A stretch of DNA of 64,000 nt from Hemibagrus wyckioides (Eukaryota > Chordata > Actinopteri > Siluriformes > Bagridae): NCBI RefSeq assembly GCF_019097595.1, contig NC_080731.1:14916071-14980070 (forward strand), read 5' to 3'. A model generated the notes under the pieces. That model did not search any database, had not been told where the DNA came from, and worked only from the letters and a program-made list of their open reading frames with translations. Shown one piece after another: positions 23,253-35,200 of the stretch. Both the position numbers and the translations under genes were made by a program. Position 1 is the first letter of the stretch. Each line of letters opens with the position of its first letter.

Positions 23253-23510
23253 ACAGGTTTTAGACAAACTCAGTTTAGGTAGTAAGACTATAAAATGGGT
23301 GATGCTGCTTTATGCATCACTGAAAGCCTCTAATCTTGACCAATGTCATCCAGTCCACAGTCTTTTTACTGAGCAGGGGAACAAGGCAAAGTCGCCCCAT
23401 GTCCCCACAGGTATTTGCCCTGGCAGTCGAACACAAGTTCAAGTTGGGATCAAAAGAACACAAACACAGAATACAAAAAAAATACAATCTTCATTATTTT
23501 TCAACCTCAA

Positions 23511-23618
23511 ATTCAGGTGGAAAAAAATCAGGTATTAAAATTCAGGTGGGAAAAATATGAGCCTTAAATTCAGGTGGGAAAAATATGAGCCTTCAAATTC
23601 AGGTCGAAAAATGCAGGT
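23511..23618. repeat. Short tandem repeat around AAATTCAGGTGG
   Basis: About four units of AAATTCAGGTGGGAAAAATA plus TGAGCCTT spacing, with length variation between units. Confidence 0.75.
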
Positions 23619-23619
23619 C

Positions 23620-24980
23620 TTAACATCCGGGCTATTACAGGAGGAGCAATGGATTGCTGATGTTTCGGGCCCGTGTCGCAGTGCACTTTAAAGTGTGCAT
23701 CCTGCTCCCTGTACAGTTCACTTGGAGGGGAATCACTTTCCGATTGGAACACGGCTCTTGTAATTAATCTGCACCGGAGAAACGGCTCTGAGTGAGAGTG
23801 CACAGGGATTGCCGGCTGTGAAGACAATGGACAATAGAAAGACAAAGTCTCAGAGATACCCTCTGATGATTCCACCCTCAAAGAAATAGGACAGAAAAGT
23901 CACCAAGAACATGAAGTAGACAAGATACAAGCAGCAAGACAGATTAGAGAATGAGAGAACAATAAGAGAAGAGAAGAGAGGCTGTAAAAAAAAAAGAAGA
24001 TGCATGTTCTCCCTGTGCTTGGTGGGTTATGCAGAGATTCCAAAGGCATATGCTACACCTGTGTCCTTTTATGTGCTTTCTCAGCAATCCACTGCAATAC
24101 AATAACAAACCATATAAATTTTACAAAATTTGGAATCTTTCTCTCCCATCTGGGAGACAATTTGAGTTGTCAGACTGTGGGGCATTACTTAAACCTACGT
24201 GCAAATGGACATTACTGGGTGCCTTGCTCAGTTTGATTTAGTTGCACATTTATTACTTTATGCTGTTTTGTGCATGTGTATGTGTATTTACTTTACTGTT
24301 ATCTCTATCTATTATTATTTGCTTTTCCTGGTTTTTGCTCTCAGCTGTGATGGTATGTTTGTTCAGAATAATAAATAAATAATAATAAATAAAATAAAAT
24401 AAATTATATGTAATTTCTAACAATTCATTATACACATAAGAAGAAACAATGTGTTGGTACTCTTGGCTATTGCCAACAGCCTGATAGTCCTCTAATAACC
24501 AGTGTAGTGAATGACAGACAGTTAGAATGGTGATGAAAAAACCCAACTGTCCAACAGATGTAGAATGTGTTCAACCATGAGTAGGTTATTTTTTAGTCTT
24601 TCAGTCATGTGAAAATGTAGATGAACAATATTTGAAAGACTTTAAATATAATGCATTCCAATGAAACACCAGTACAAAAGTTTTAATGACAAACTGAGCC
24701 CAAAGACTATGAAGTCCTACAATAATTAAATGTAATTTAACCCATAACCATTTATAATAATCCTTTAAGGAACAGTTTGAATATTTTGACATATGTTGGT
24801 TTGATTTATTGTTAGTAATATATCTAAATGTAGAGTGGGATACAATTGCTTGAAAGGAGAGATCATAGGGAGGCTTTAGCTAGTTAGTCAGACAGAATAA
24901 TCAGATCACACGTTCAATGAATAAATAGTGCAAATTCCATACTGAGAAAAACTACAACCACCAATGACATCCAACCAGGA
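23620..24980. other. Unrecognised repeat-like sequence, no gene
   Basis: No supported frame. A short stretch at 24001-24030 (GCATGTTCTCCCTGTGCTTG) matches the SINE body seen at 34.5 and 36.4 kb. An AT-rich (AATA)n patch lies near 24,368-24,400. Confidence 0.4.
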
Positions 24981-24999
24981 TTTCTACCAATCAGTTCAA

Positions 25000-25080
25000 T
25001 TCAATTTTATTTGTATAGTACTTTTAACAATGGACATTATCTCAAAGTAGCTTTAGAGAAATCTAAAAATTCTGAAATTA
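25000..25080. repeat. Dispersed teleost repeat fragment
   Basis: TTCAATTTTATTTGTATAGT followed by a 'cttttaacaatggacattatctcaaagtag' type stretch is a very common dispersed fish sequence as I remember it; its source element is not identified. Related material seems to continue at about 25,750-26,250. Confidence 0.45.
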
Positions 25081-25394
25081 AAAATGGCAAAGTTTAAAAT
25101 TAAGTTTGTTTTCCCAATGTGTAAGCCTGAGGCAATTTTGGCTTTTGAGCATCTTATAAATCAGTGTAATTTCTCAACTAATTATAGATTTGACAGAGAG
25201 AGAGAGAGACAGGGAATATTAGATATGTTTATAATCATGTAATGGTTAAGGACAAAGTGCATTGCATGCAAAGTGCAAGCGGGGACTCCAACAGGACTAT
25301 GACAACATAACCAAAGGATAGAGCCAGAAGGTGACACAGACATGAGGCTTTCTGGGACAAAATGCAGCCAACCACTCCTGAGTAAACATTTACA

Positions 25395-25572
25395 TTTCTG
25401 GCATTTTGGCAAACACCCCTATCCAGAGCAAATTACATTAATCTCTTTAATACTGAGTAGTTGAAGGTTCAAGGCCTTGCTTAAGGGCCCAGCAGTGGCA
25501 GCTTGGTCGTTGTGTGATTTCAACTCACAACTGTCCAATCTGCAATCCAACCACTTAACTACCACTGTGAGA
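25395..25572 (-). repeat. tRNA-derived SINE, minus strand
   Basis: On the minus strand the head contains an A-box-like TAGTTAAGTGGTTGG and a B-box-like GTGAGTTGAAATC with normal spacing. The body TGCTGGGCCCTTAAGCAAGG is a common fish SINE body. It ends toward 25,395 in AAATGTAAATG. Confidence 0.55.
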
Positions 25573-27427
25573 CATGTTACATGTTAGCTACAACATGTGA
25601 GAGTGGGCAGGTGACAGCATCCAAACATCTCATCTCATCTCATCTAGCATTCAACAAAACACTCCCCTTGCCCCTGCTGTAGTCTTTACTACTAGAGGAA
25701 TTACCAAATAGTCAGCACCTTTTAATCACATGAGGCGTGTCAGATCATAAAAAAAATATAGGATTGCTCAGGAGCATTGAGCACTTTATAGGTCAATGGT
25801 ATTTTATAATCAATGCAAAATTTTACTGGGAGCCAATGCAGAGTGTGGATAAGAAAGGCGTGATATGTTCATATCTTCTGGTTCGAGTTAAGATCTAGCT
25901 GCTGCATTCTGGACTAACTGGAGATTAGATGTCCCCTTATTAACACCAACAATACTTTCTAGTTTATTATGTGGAATAGTATAATCAGTGGTGTCAGAAG
26001 CTGCACAAAGGTCAAGTAAAAACCGCAAGTTCCTATGTGGGTATGAGCATAACTGCTGTGCTGCAAACTTTTCTAGGATCTTGGAGATAAAGGGAAGGTT
26101 TAATATTGACCTGTAGATGAACAGCTGACATGGGTTAAGGTCAGGTTTTTTAACCAGGGTTTTGATAACCACTAGTTTAAAAGGTTTAGGCACATAGCCA
26201 GTACTAAGAGAAGAACTGATTAGTTTTAGCAGCGGTTCAGTTGATAATTTTAGCCAAATATTTATAGAGTTTCAGTCTATAGTCTGTATATATACTATAT
26301 TCTGAAGTCTCTGCCATGAAACCATTTTGTTTACTGAATAGATCCATGATACAGAGGGTCTGAGAGAACTCAAGCATTGGTAATACACTAAAAGACTGCA
26401 TTTTCTTGCCCATGATTTTAAAAAATGTATGAGTTCTGTGTTTTTTTTCTATTTGCTGCTGTCTGACAAATTGCTGGCTTACTGAAATACCTTTTCTGCA
26501 TGAGTGTAGCCTGAGCTAAATCCATATATTCACTCACCTTTCCAGGTTACCCCATAACCTTAACTTGCACAACTTATCTGCTGAGAGAACAAAAACAAGT
26601 CTATGTGAGTGCATGAAACATGTTTTACACTGTTGTTTCTATGCAAACAGTTTGAGTAAATATCACTTTAATAAAATGAGTTTTATTGCATTACTTAAAC
26701 AGTATGAGTATATAAGACAATCACTATGTGTACTTAATTTTGTAACTTTAACAAACTTAAACTATGAGGTTTTACCTAGGGCCACACCCCTGTTGCAGCA
26801 CTTTTCCAGGTTGTGATTGGCTCAAGACTCAAGACTAGTCTGGGCTTGTTTGTTGGAGGATATTGAGAAAATTGCACATTTTTCTTTATTTCACAGAGTA
26901 AATTTGGTCTTTTCTGCAATTTACCTTCTCCTTGGACAAATATGTTTTCTGCCTGGAAATTATCTGCAGTAACATGCAGTTGAAAAAACGACATTTGCAT
27001 TTTCTGTTATTCACAAGTTTAGACTATAATGACAGTTGACTGCAGTAAAGGCGACAGCATTTTCTTGGAACTTGTTGAGTTGTTTTCTCTGTTAAACTAC
27101 TCCAAATTGGGAACAGTTGAAACTTTTCTAGTTAGAAATATGTGTACATCTGAATGTGTGTAAATTTGAGGTTGACTCCAATACATACTGAGCATTTGAA
27201 AAAAGCATGGTATTTTTACAGTAGCTCTCAACTTATGTTGTTTCACATAAGGTTTGGAAACAGTTATAAATTTTAAATTTATTGAATATTTTTGGACCCT
27301 GAAGCTAATGTAATTTAGTGAATAAAACAATTGATTTAACTTTGAAAAGATACATGCCCACATTAGTCTCATTTATTGCCCTACTGTTTTTTGTTCAAAG
27401 ACACATTACAATGCTTTCTCCTTGTAG
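25573..27427. other. Unannotated DNA with repeat-like patches
   Basis: A short (ATCTC)n patch lies at 25,627-25,648. The 25,750-26,250 segment has the texture of a dispersed fish repeat. From 26,400 to 27,427 nothing coding or repetitive could be supported. Confidence 0.4.
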
Positions 27428-27520
27428 AGCACTGAGCCAACAGCCACTAGATGTCTTGTCCTGAGGGGACTTCCAGTCATTCTTGGGGATGATGCATCTA
27501 TGTTCTTCAAGAGCAGCTCT
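27428..27520 (+). pseudogene. Isolated exon-like fragment of a teleost SAMD3-like family
   Basis: An open segment between an AG acceptor and a GTGAGT donor at 27521 reads TRCLVLRGLPVILGDDASMF. In the uncharacterised teleost family represented by the relic just downstream this sequence belongs near the C-terminus, so it may be the tail of a separate upstream copy. No neighbouring exons of that copy were identified. Confidence 0.4.
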
Positions 27521-27957
27521 GTGAGTAACTTTATTTGAATTATTATTGTTACTTAATAATGCCATTTTGCTGTATGTTTTTAATTATTTGGGAAGCTGGG
27601 TAATGACAATTAGCATTTATGAAGATGTTTAATTGAAAATGAGTTGATTTTAACTTGATTTGTCTGATAATGTGCCTTTCCTGTTACCAAGAGGTAATAG
27701 CTGCATAAATTATGTAAAAATTCAAAGGGCCTGTTTCAATTCAGGAAATCCCCAAATCAATTCTTAATGCACGTGCATATATTTAAATATGGATTCCATG
27801 TCTGCAAAACTAGCATTTTAAATAAAATATTGATAACTTATCGAATGATAACCGAATTGAATCAAATCTAAACCATTTAAATAAGAATTTAATGAATCGC
27901 CAAATTGGTCGCAAAACCCAGCCCTAGTGTACGTAGTGACGTTTTCTCTTTAATGTC

Positions 27958-30590
27958 AGGTCACAATGTTGATAAAAGTGCAACATGGAGGGAGGAAGAA
28001 GTTTGTTTCTCAGATTTTCTCAGTGCAGGTGAGTTATATGTAGTATTCAGTTAATAAAGAGTAAGTAACAGATAGTAATTAAATATTGCAGTAATTATAG
28101 TTATTTAGTAAATAACTATAAATATGTTGTTGATGTTATGGTGTAGTTCAGCAGAAGTTTCTGATACCAGAGGATACAACATTGAAAGTCACAGATGACC
28201 AGGGCATAGAAGTGGATGAGGATGTCTTTCCAGAAATTATAACAACCAAAGAAATGTGCTTTTTCATTCACAGTGATGATGGTAGGACATTTAACAATGT
28301 TTGTTTTGTTTAATAGATAAGATTCAAACTTTCAAAATAAGCCTGACTCAGAGACTAAATGTGTGCATTTCAGAACTTCCATTTTCTGAAACATCCAAGA
28401 ACTTCTCAGACCTGACAGAGTTTGGTGCCTCCTCAGATCAGACAGAATATGTTACTCTCACTACCGGTAAGCAGAGTTATATGCAATGTACTTATTTTGT
28501 CTGGCCCTGGGAATATTCACCCTGGTACATATGACAGTAGGATGACGTGCCTTATACTGTGTTGTTTTTTGTTATCTTCAGATGTGACTGTCCTGCAGCA
28601 AGGGCCCTCCTCCCCATGTCTGACAAGTCTTTTTCAAGCAGTTTAAGCAGCAGTTATTCTGGATCTCAAATGAATCAACCTTTAATGGACAGTGTCCATG
28701 CAAGAAATGTAATTTTTATAACTTAATAGATCTTATGCTTTAGACATGAATGTTGATAGAATGTATGTAATGGTAATGTACAATTATTAGATTAAGGTAA
28801 ATGTTTTTGTTTAAAAAAAACAGCAGGGATGACTGTGATTAAAGAAGAGACTGATTGAAGAGACTGGGAGTTTGAAAGATTCCACAAGGCAGTTAATGGT
28901 GAACATTATTGTAGCCCACATGCATGAAAAAGAAGGGTAAGAAGCTTTAAGAAAATATGACTTTATCCTTTTTTAAAAAAAGAAATCTGACAAGAATCTT
29001 AAGACAAATGTTTTCACCTTTGCAGCAGAGCTGTTAGAAATGCAACAAAGGAGTTCCATGCTCTTGGGACTGTGTCCCTGAGTCATGAAAAAACTCATAC
29101 TCTAAAAAAGGATATGTAAGTATGCTTACCGGTCCATAAAAATCTTATATGCTCTTGAACCATTGCAATTGTAGTATTTTATCCAACTTAAGAAACTGCT
29201 TTCCCCCAGGAACATTTCTATGACATTCAGAGCAACAAAGGCTTTCTTGAGTGGCGTACAAAGACTGTGCAATGTAAATCCAGAACCTCCTCTATCACAG
29301 GACATAGTGGAACTAAAAGGAGGTCCCACATTATCAAGAATGATTGGAACCATAGATTAACAGAAAATGGGAGATGAGTGTATGGAAGCCGTGTTTCTCC
29401 TCCACTACACAACTGACCATGACGTAGTGTTCCAAAAGATGAGAGAAACTTTCCACTACCACAAGCAGATTCTCCACGACCGGCAGCACTCAGCTGATGT
29501 ACTAGAAATGTTTCCTCATTTCTTGGATGTCAAAGGACTGGTAAATATTAAATAAGAATTATGTTACATTAGATGTCTAAATGGTTGTCTTTCCTTTTTT
29601 AATTAGATTTTGCAAGACCACCAGTTTTAAAGAAAAAGTAATCAGTGAGGCCAGGAACCTTAAAGAGACTGCTCTTCTCAAACAGCATCTGAAAGCTGCA
29701 TTGAATGAACGATCTGACACTACCGATGATCCAGGTGATAATCAAAATAGTAAAGTTGTTACTTAAGTCAATCAAGCTTCTGGTTAAAAAGTTTTTTTAT
29801 TGATTATTTCCCAAAAGCATTTTCCCCAAAAGTCTGATAAAAACACTTAATACAAAGTTATTTCATAAAATATATTCTATTACGGAAGTTCATCAGTAAA
29901 TTTATGCTTGGTGAATGCTGTTCATAACTATTTACACAAAAAAATCATGATGAGTGTAAGAACATAGTAAGAGTAAAAGAGTAAAAGTCCCCTTGGCTTT
30001 GGGCATGTACAGTAAGTATCAAATTTAATAATTTTGTTTGCTCTCCAGCACACAACTAAAATAACTACCCCACTAACATTTCATAATTTTAGAATATTAT
30101 GATACATAATACATAGGAGTAACTTACAGATGCCACAAACAGACTAGTTTGAAATAACCACTGTTATTTTCTCCAGAATTGGACAGCGACATGTCTTCTT
30201 GTCCTGCTGCATCTTCTCACTCCACAACCAGCTGAAAGAAAGCGGCCCAAGAAGATTCGTGTTGGAAAGGCAACAGATCATCTGGTAAAATTTCACAAGG
30301 TTCTTTTAGACAACATTGTAGTTAATGCCTATATTCAAACAAACTGTTTATAAAGGGACATTTATGTTGTGTTTCAGTCTTGCTAAAGCCTTGATGATCA
30401 TCTCCTGACTACTGAAGGAAACCCTCAGCCATATCTTCTTGCCTCAGGGACTTCTAAAGCACAGGTTTTCACCTTTTACATGGTCTTGGACAAAAAACCT
30501 TTGCCTTGTCAGTCATGTACATCCTTGGGTGCTTTTGATGAGCTGTCAGAAAATTCAAAGAGCTGAGAGCAAAGCTGTTGAACAAGCAGT
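27958..30590 (+). pseudogene. Multi-exon relic of an uncharacterised teleost (SAMD3-like) protein family
   Basis: At least nine exon-like pieces with splice-like borders occur in order: ~27,970 (MLIKVQHGGRKKFV), ~28,147-28,280 (QQKFLIPEDTTLKVTDDQGI), ~28,372-28,468 (LPFSETSKNFSDLTEF), ~28,581, ~28,845-28,935 (RLIEETGSLKDSTRQLMVNI), ~29,025-29,115 (RNATKEFHALGTVSLSHE), ~29,212-29,540 (EHFYDIQSNKGFLEW, then DHDVVFQKMRETFHY), ~29,606-29,730 (FKEKVISEARNLKETALL) and ~30,174-30,590 (ATDHLVKFHK, then LGAFDEL). From memory these pieces, in this order, match an uncharacterised multi-copy teleost family often labelled 'sterile alpha motif domain-containing 3-like'; its function is unknown. Frameshifts (28.6 and 29.3 kb) and a stop in the last exon (S-C-stop-SLDDHL, near 30,385) disable it. 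Retained introns show it is not a retrocopy. Confidence 0.55.
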
Positions 30591-30954
30591 AATTGTCGTA
30601 TTCAACCAAAATGTTAAGTTGTTTCCTCTGCACTTCATCCTTTGGTTCAGCTTTGCTTTTGTTCAGGCACCTCAAACTAATTCATGGAATGTATCCTAGA
30701 AAAAATCTGAAATTTGGTCAAGCAGTTTGTTGCTTGCAGTTCTCTAGTTATTCTGGATTTAGGAGACATCTGATTAAGATACATTCTTCAATTGGTGACA
30801 GATGTGCTCCTAACAAGACCCCTTCAAGTTATGATAATGAAGAAGACAATTCTCATTCCTTAAATGATGAAATACATCAGGCCCTTCAATATGACTATTT
30901 TTCATGTCCACACTTTAAATTTTTCTTTTTACTCTTTCTTTTTTGTGTAAGACA

Positions 30955-31040
30955 GTCGTAAAAAGCATTTCACTACATGTCATACTGTGTATGATTTTGT
31001 ATGTGACCAATAAAATTTGAATTTGAATTTGAAATTTGAA
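30955..31040 (+). mobile_element. 3' tail of an L2/Rex-type retroposon
   Basis: AAAAGCATTTCACTACATGT, then a TGTGTATGATTTTGTATGTG stretch and CAATAAAATTTGAATTTGAA, ending in (GAATTT)n, is the standard tail of 5'-truncated fish retroposons. It interrupts the C2H2-family relic. Confidence 0.55.
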
Positions 31041-31544
31041 GACTCACAAGAAAGATATGTGTGCATCTATTATAGAAAATCTTTTGGGGAGTGGTGTACC
31101 AAATACTGTAGTTCTTTCCACAATTGAAAATTTGGAGGAATTTGTGGAAGATCTGCAATTTAATATTAAAAACCATGTTGTAAACCTGCTCCCAGGTAAC
31201 AATCCATAAAAGTTTGAAAGTTTGGACAACCCTTTCAGCCAATTAAACACTGACACCAAATGGAAGAAATGGGGAGTAGTAGAGCCAGTTGAACTACGCC
31301 TTGGTGTTAGGTATGATACCAGATGAAATTACAAAACTGGAACTTATGAACAAGTTCCTGTTAATGATAAATAAATTATATATTCCAATTTTGAAAAAAA
31401 TCCAGTTTATTTTCAGAAATGAAAACATTTGTGAGATTATGCAAATATGTACTCATTCTGACATATATGAAGACTTCTGTGATGGTAGCTACTTTAAAAG
31501 TCATCCTTTATTTTCGACTAATAAATTTGCTCTCCAAAATCTAG

Positions 31545-31690
31545 CCATGGGGTCACAGTCCAGTGACTTCTGTGCCGGTCCCAAGCCCAGATAAATAGAG
31601 AGGGTTGTGTCAGGAAGGGCATCCGGCGTAAAACATTGCCAAATTTAACCATGCGAATCGTCACTAACCTCACTAACCTCTTTTTTGGCA
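31545..31690 (+). mobile_element. RTE-type LINE fragment
   Basis: GTGCCGGTCCCAAGCCCAGA, then GGAAGGGCATCCGGCGTAAA is a conserved fish RTE-associated segment as I remember it. It replaces or interrupts the middle of the C2H2-family relic. Confidence 0.5.
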
Positions 31691-32579
31691 TCAAGAGGAA
31701 AAGCCTGCTCAGTACTGCAATATTTTAATACTGCTGAATACTGTGGTTGACATCATGCACAATATTTTGGAAGGGGTTGGTCAATATGAGATCAAACTAC
31801 TTTTTGAACATCTCATTGAACATTTCATCTGTAAAGAAAGCTTGTTAAACATGATGCTTTTAATTATGGCTATTTTGGAAACTAAGAACAAGGCAACAAA
31901 TATTAACCTTGACTGTGGATGGAATAGGCTTAAATGCATCGCAAACACTGTGTTTAGTCACAAACATAGACCTTTGATATTTGGCGACCTAGTACCAGAG
32001 GATGATTTGCACTGGCGCTTGTTGCTCTTGTTGTTAAACATCATAAACATTGTGTACTCATACTGTATCACTGAGGGGATGACAGTGTATTCAAAGCACC
32101 TTATTGTTGAACATTATCAACTCTTCAAAGAACTGTACCCATCAAAAAAGTTGCTTCCAAAATATAATTTTATGGTCCACTACCCAAGGTGCATTAGAAG
32201 GACTGGACCATGCATTCATATCTGGATCTGAGATTTGAAGCAAAGCACAATTTTTTTTAAAAGATTCTGTGAAGAACTTCAAGAATTTAACAGTATCACT
32301 TGCAAATAAACACCAGTTTTCAGTAGCATATCATTGGGAATGCTTGTCTTTAAAAGCAGATTAGTCTGGTCCAGTCAAAATGTGTTCATTTGAGACACTT
32401 GAATTTTCAGAAAATATAAGTGCATCGATCTATGTTGATTCACAAGCCACTGTCAATCTCACAAAGTGGGTAAGATGTGGTGTTGAGTATCATGTTGGAC
32501 TCTTTGTTTGCACAGGTACTGATGAAAACATGCCACTTTTCAACAAAATAACCTCAATCATTTTACATAATGGTTAAAG

Positions 32580-34360
32580 TGTTTTTTGTTTTGATTGAAC
32601 ATGAATCACTTTCATGCATTTCACTTGAGTGAAAACATACCAAGGAACATAATGTTTATAGAAAGGGAAAGATTAAGACATTTCAAATCTTTTGATGCCC
32701 AAATGTCATACTGGTGTGATTCACAGTTTTTTGTTGTGTCAGAGAGTTGTATTATCTGATTTCTTACTGAAATGAGTTCACTGTGAAGTTCTTCCTTGTT
32801 ACTTTATCTGATGTTTAAATGTTTACCTCAACCTAGGTTACACAATCCTACTGCACTACTGTTTTTATAATCCTGCAGGCTTGATTTTATATAGTGCAGT
32901 GATGTGTTGACAATGTTTTATACAATTTTATACGAAACATCTTTAGTTTACTCTGTTAGCTGCATACATGTATTAAATGTAAATGTTTTGCAATTTGCTG
33001 CAATTAATTTCAAAATATGTCCATGCATGGAATTTGTAAATCTAATGTATGGATTTGCTCAAATAAAAGCTGTAAGTTGAAGTTAATATGGTGTTCAGTG
33101 TAGTCATTTTCACATAAAATATGTTGTGTTAACTCAGTAATGAGTAATGTTAACTCTAGGAAGTGCTAAATTAAACATTTTTAGGTGTTGATTTTTAACA
33201 CTGGTAGTACATCTTATAATTAACTCAATTTTAGAGTTACAATTAATCTCCATAAGGTTAGTATTTTAACTCCAAAAAGAGTTACATTTTAACTCTGAAA
33301 AAGTGTCAAAAATTCAACTGCAAGAGTTATGTTAACTGCTGGAGTCTTTATGATGGTTACGCATGATTGAGTTGATTTTAACTAACAGGGAGTTTATTCC
33401 AAGTATCAGAATTTGCTGTGTGGTTTTAGATCTTGTAGTTCATAAAGAGCATCATCATCAGTGGTTGAACAAATCAATTTGTTGCTTTGTTCCTTTCAAT
33501 AAAATGGGAAAAAAAGGTATTGCATTGTGTGGTCATTCATAAAAGAAAAAGCAAACTGAATTGGAATTTTGCTATCCCAATTATTTTAGTACAAATATGA
33601 TTTAAGTGTATTTGACCTAAAATATTAAGTTCTGACTATTTTGCATTTAAACTGACTCTACTTAAACAGTTAAAAAATTTTCTACTGTCAATTACTTAAA
33701 GCAATTAATTGTATATGAATATTTCTTTGGAATGTTTTAAATTTAAGTTGACTCTACTTAAACAAATTAATTTTTTTCCACTGTCAATTACTTAAATCAT
33801 TTGAGGCGATCACTTGACTCAGATGGTTTAAGTACAATCAACTTTTCCAGGTTTACATTATGCATTAAAAATAAATAAATAAATAAAAAAAATATGAAAC
33901 TAAATAGGTAAAACTGATACACCACCTCAACCACATTATTTCAGCTATGCTAGCAAGCCAACTCTCAAAAACACAAGATAAGAGAGTTAGTTTAGTAGCT
34001 TAATGCTATTAAGTGCTTGGGCAATGCTTCAAAAGAGGGTGACCACCAGTGAACCAGTGCCCCCCAAAAAAGGCAAAAATCTATAGTATACCAAGTAAAT
34101 CCTATTGTTTGTTATTTTTAACTTCAATAAAGTCAGTTGTAATCAAATAAAAAAAAAGCACATGTTTGTTTAATGAACTTTTTTGTCATCCCTATATATA
34201 TCCATTAAATTAAATTTATTTAATTACCAGCATTTCTTTTTTCAAGTGTTTTCATAAAACTAACACAAGTTTATAAAATATATCTAATCAATTTTAAAAA
34301 CACAGAAACATAAATGTCATCCAAGGGTGTAACTTTGGTTTGAGAAATGGGGGGAACACA
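32580..34360. repeat. AT-rich, non-coding stretch with short internal duplications
   Basis: No gene is seen. A ~95-bp unit containing TGACTCTACTTAAACA and CTGTCAATTACTTAAA is present twice (about 33,641-33,735 and 33,736-33,810). From 33,100 to 33,370 the motif TTAACTC/GAGTTA recurs in both orientations, a texture seen at DNA transposon ends, but no complete element could be delimited. Confidence 0.45.
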
Positions 34361-34424
34361 AAATGTGGAAAAAAGGTTTTCAATTTAAATCCCATTTCCT
34401 GCATTTACATACATTTTATTTATG

Positions 34425-34710
34425 GCACGTTGTCTTGTGGTTAGCATGTTTGCCTCACACGTTCAGCACCTGCTCATTTTGTGTGTGGAGTTTGCATGTT
34501 CTCCCCATGCTTGGTGAGTTTCCTCTGGGTGCTCCAGTTTTCTCACACAGTCCAAAAATATGCTGATTGGAGTCTCTAAATTGCCCGTAGTGTGTGTTTG
34601 TGTGCGTGAATGAGTGTGTGTGTGCCCTGTGATGGGTTGGCACTCCGTCCAGAGTGTATCCTACCTTGATGCCCGATGACACCTGAGATAGGCACAGGCT
34701 CCCGTGACCT
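34425..34710 (+). repeat. tRNA-derived SINE, plus strand
   Basis: The head TGTGGTTAGCATGTTTGCCT has an A-box-like motif. The body has TTTGCATGTTCTCCCCATGC, then CCTGTGATGGGTTGGCACTC and CACCTGAGATAGGCACAGGC. The same body occurs at 36.3-36.7 kb. Confidence 0.65.
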
Positions 34711-35200
34711 GATGATAGATAGGTCTCATCAGCTGAAACTCAATCCCAGCAAAAGCAAACTGCTGTTCATGGCGACCAGTGCTCGCAATCTTGGGGTAAC
34801 CATAGATAATAAACTGTCCTTTTTCTCACACATTGCTAATTTGACACGCTCGTGGCGTTTTTTTTCTTTATAGTACCATAAAGATTATGCCATTTTTATC
34901 CACATAGGTGCTTGTTCAGTCTCTTGTCATTTCAAGACTGGACTACTGCAACTCTCTGCTGGCAGATACCTCTGAGTGCCTCTCAAATGATCCAAAATGC
35001 AGCTGCACAATTTGTTTTCACCCTCTAAGTTCTCACACACCACCACACTGCTACACTCATTGCAGTGGAGCCCTTGTAGCTGCACACATCACATTTAAAA
35101 CACTGATGCTTGCTTACAAAGCCAAAAATGGACTAGCAGCCTCTTACCTCAAAGCTCTTATCACTCCCTGCATTGCACCGAGCCCCCTCAGATCCTACGG
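34711..35200 (+). mobile_element. L2-type LINE fragment, 3' part of the reverse transcriptase
   Basis: In shifted frames one reads LKLNPSKSKLLFMA, ARNLGVTIDNKLSFFSHIAN, LVQSLVISRLDYCNSLLA and FKTLMLAYKAKNGLAASYLK, the C-terminal part of an L2/Maui-type reverse transcriptase. It is directly fused to the preceding SINE and decays into AT-rich DNA at 35,200. Confidence 0.75.

Larger units (their letters stand above)
19641..23460 (+). mobile_element. Second, heavily decayed L1 copy, split by a Tc1 and an RTE insertion
   Basis: Pieces of L1 ORF2 appear in order. Endonuclease-like sequence lies near 19,660-19,900. The pre-RT region is at 20513-20740 (KKSLYEFGNNKPSRYLINLL), interrupted by a Tc1 at 20741-22149. 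It resumes at 22150 (NLPRISNEKREMLNKPITEE) and reaches the region before the RT core, interrupted by an RTE copy at 22532-23114. It resumes at 23115 and then reads GSKTIKWVMLLYASL and MSPQVFALAVEH near 23,290-23,430. The pieces are colinear with the full-length L1 upstream, which supports a single ancestral insertion later broken up. Confidence 0.75.
30593..32310 (+). pseudogene. Relic of an uncharacterised teleost C2H2-finger protein family
   Basis: An N-terminal frame (30593-30961) has two C2H2-like fingers (CFLCTSSF...HLKLIH and a second ending FRRHLIKIH). A middle part near 31,100-31,500 carries KWGVVEPVELRLGVRYDT and the family's 'DFCDGSYFK' motif in shifted frames. The C-terminal part at 31743-32231 reads VDIMHNILEGVGQYEIKLLF and ends with MVHYPRCIRRTGPCIHIW. 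From memory this is an uncharacterised multi-copy family in fish; the DxMHxxxEG motif recalls tnp2-type CACTA transposases, but that link is speculative. It is disabled by stops and by two insertions (30,955-31,040 and 31,545-31,690). Confidence 0.5.
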
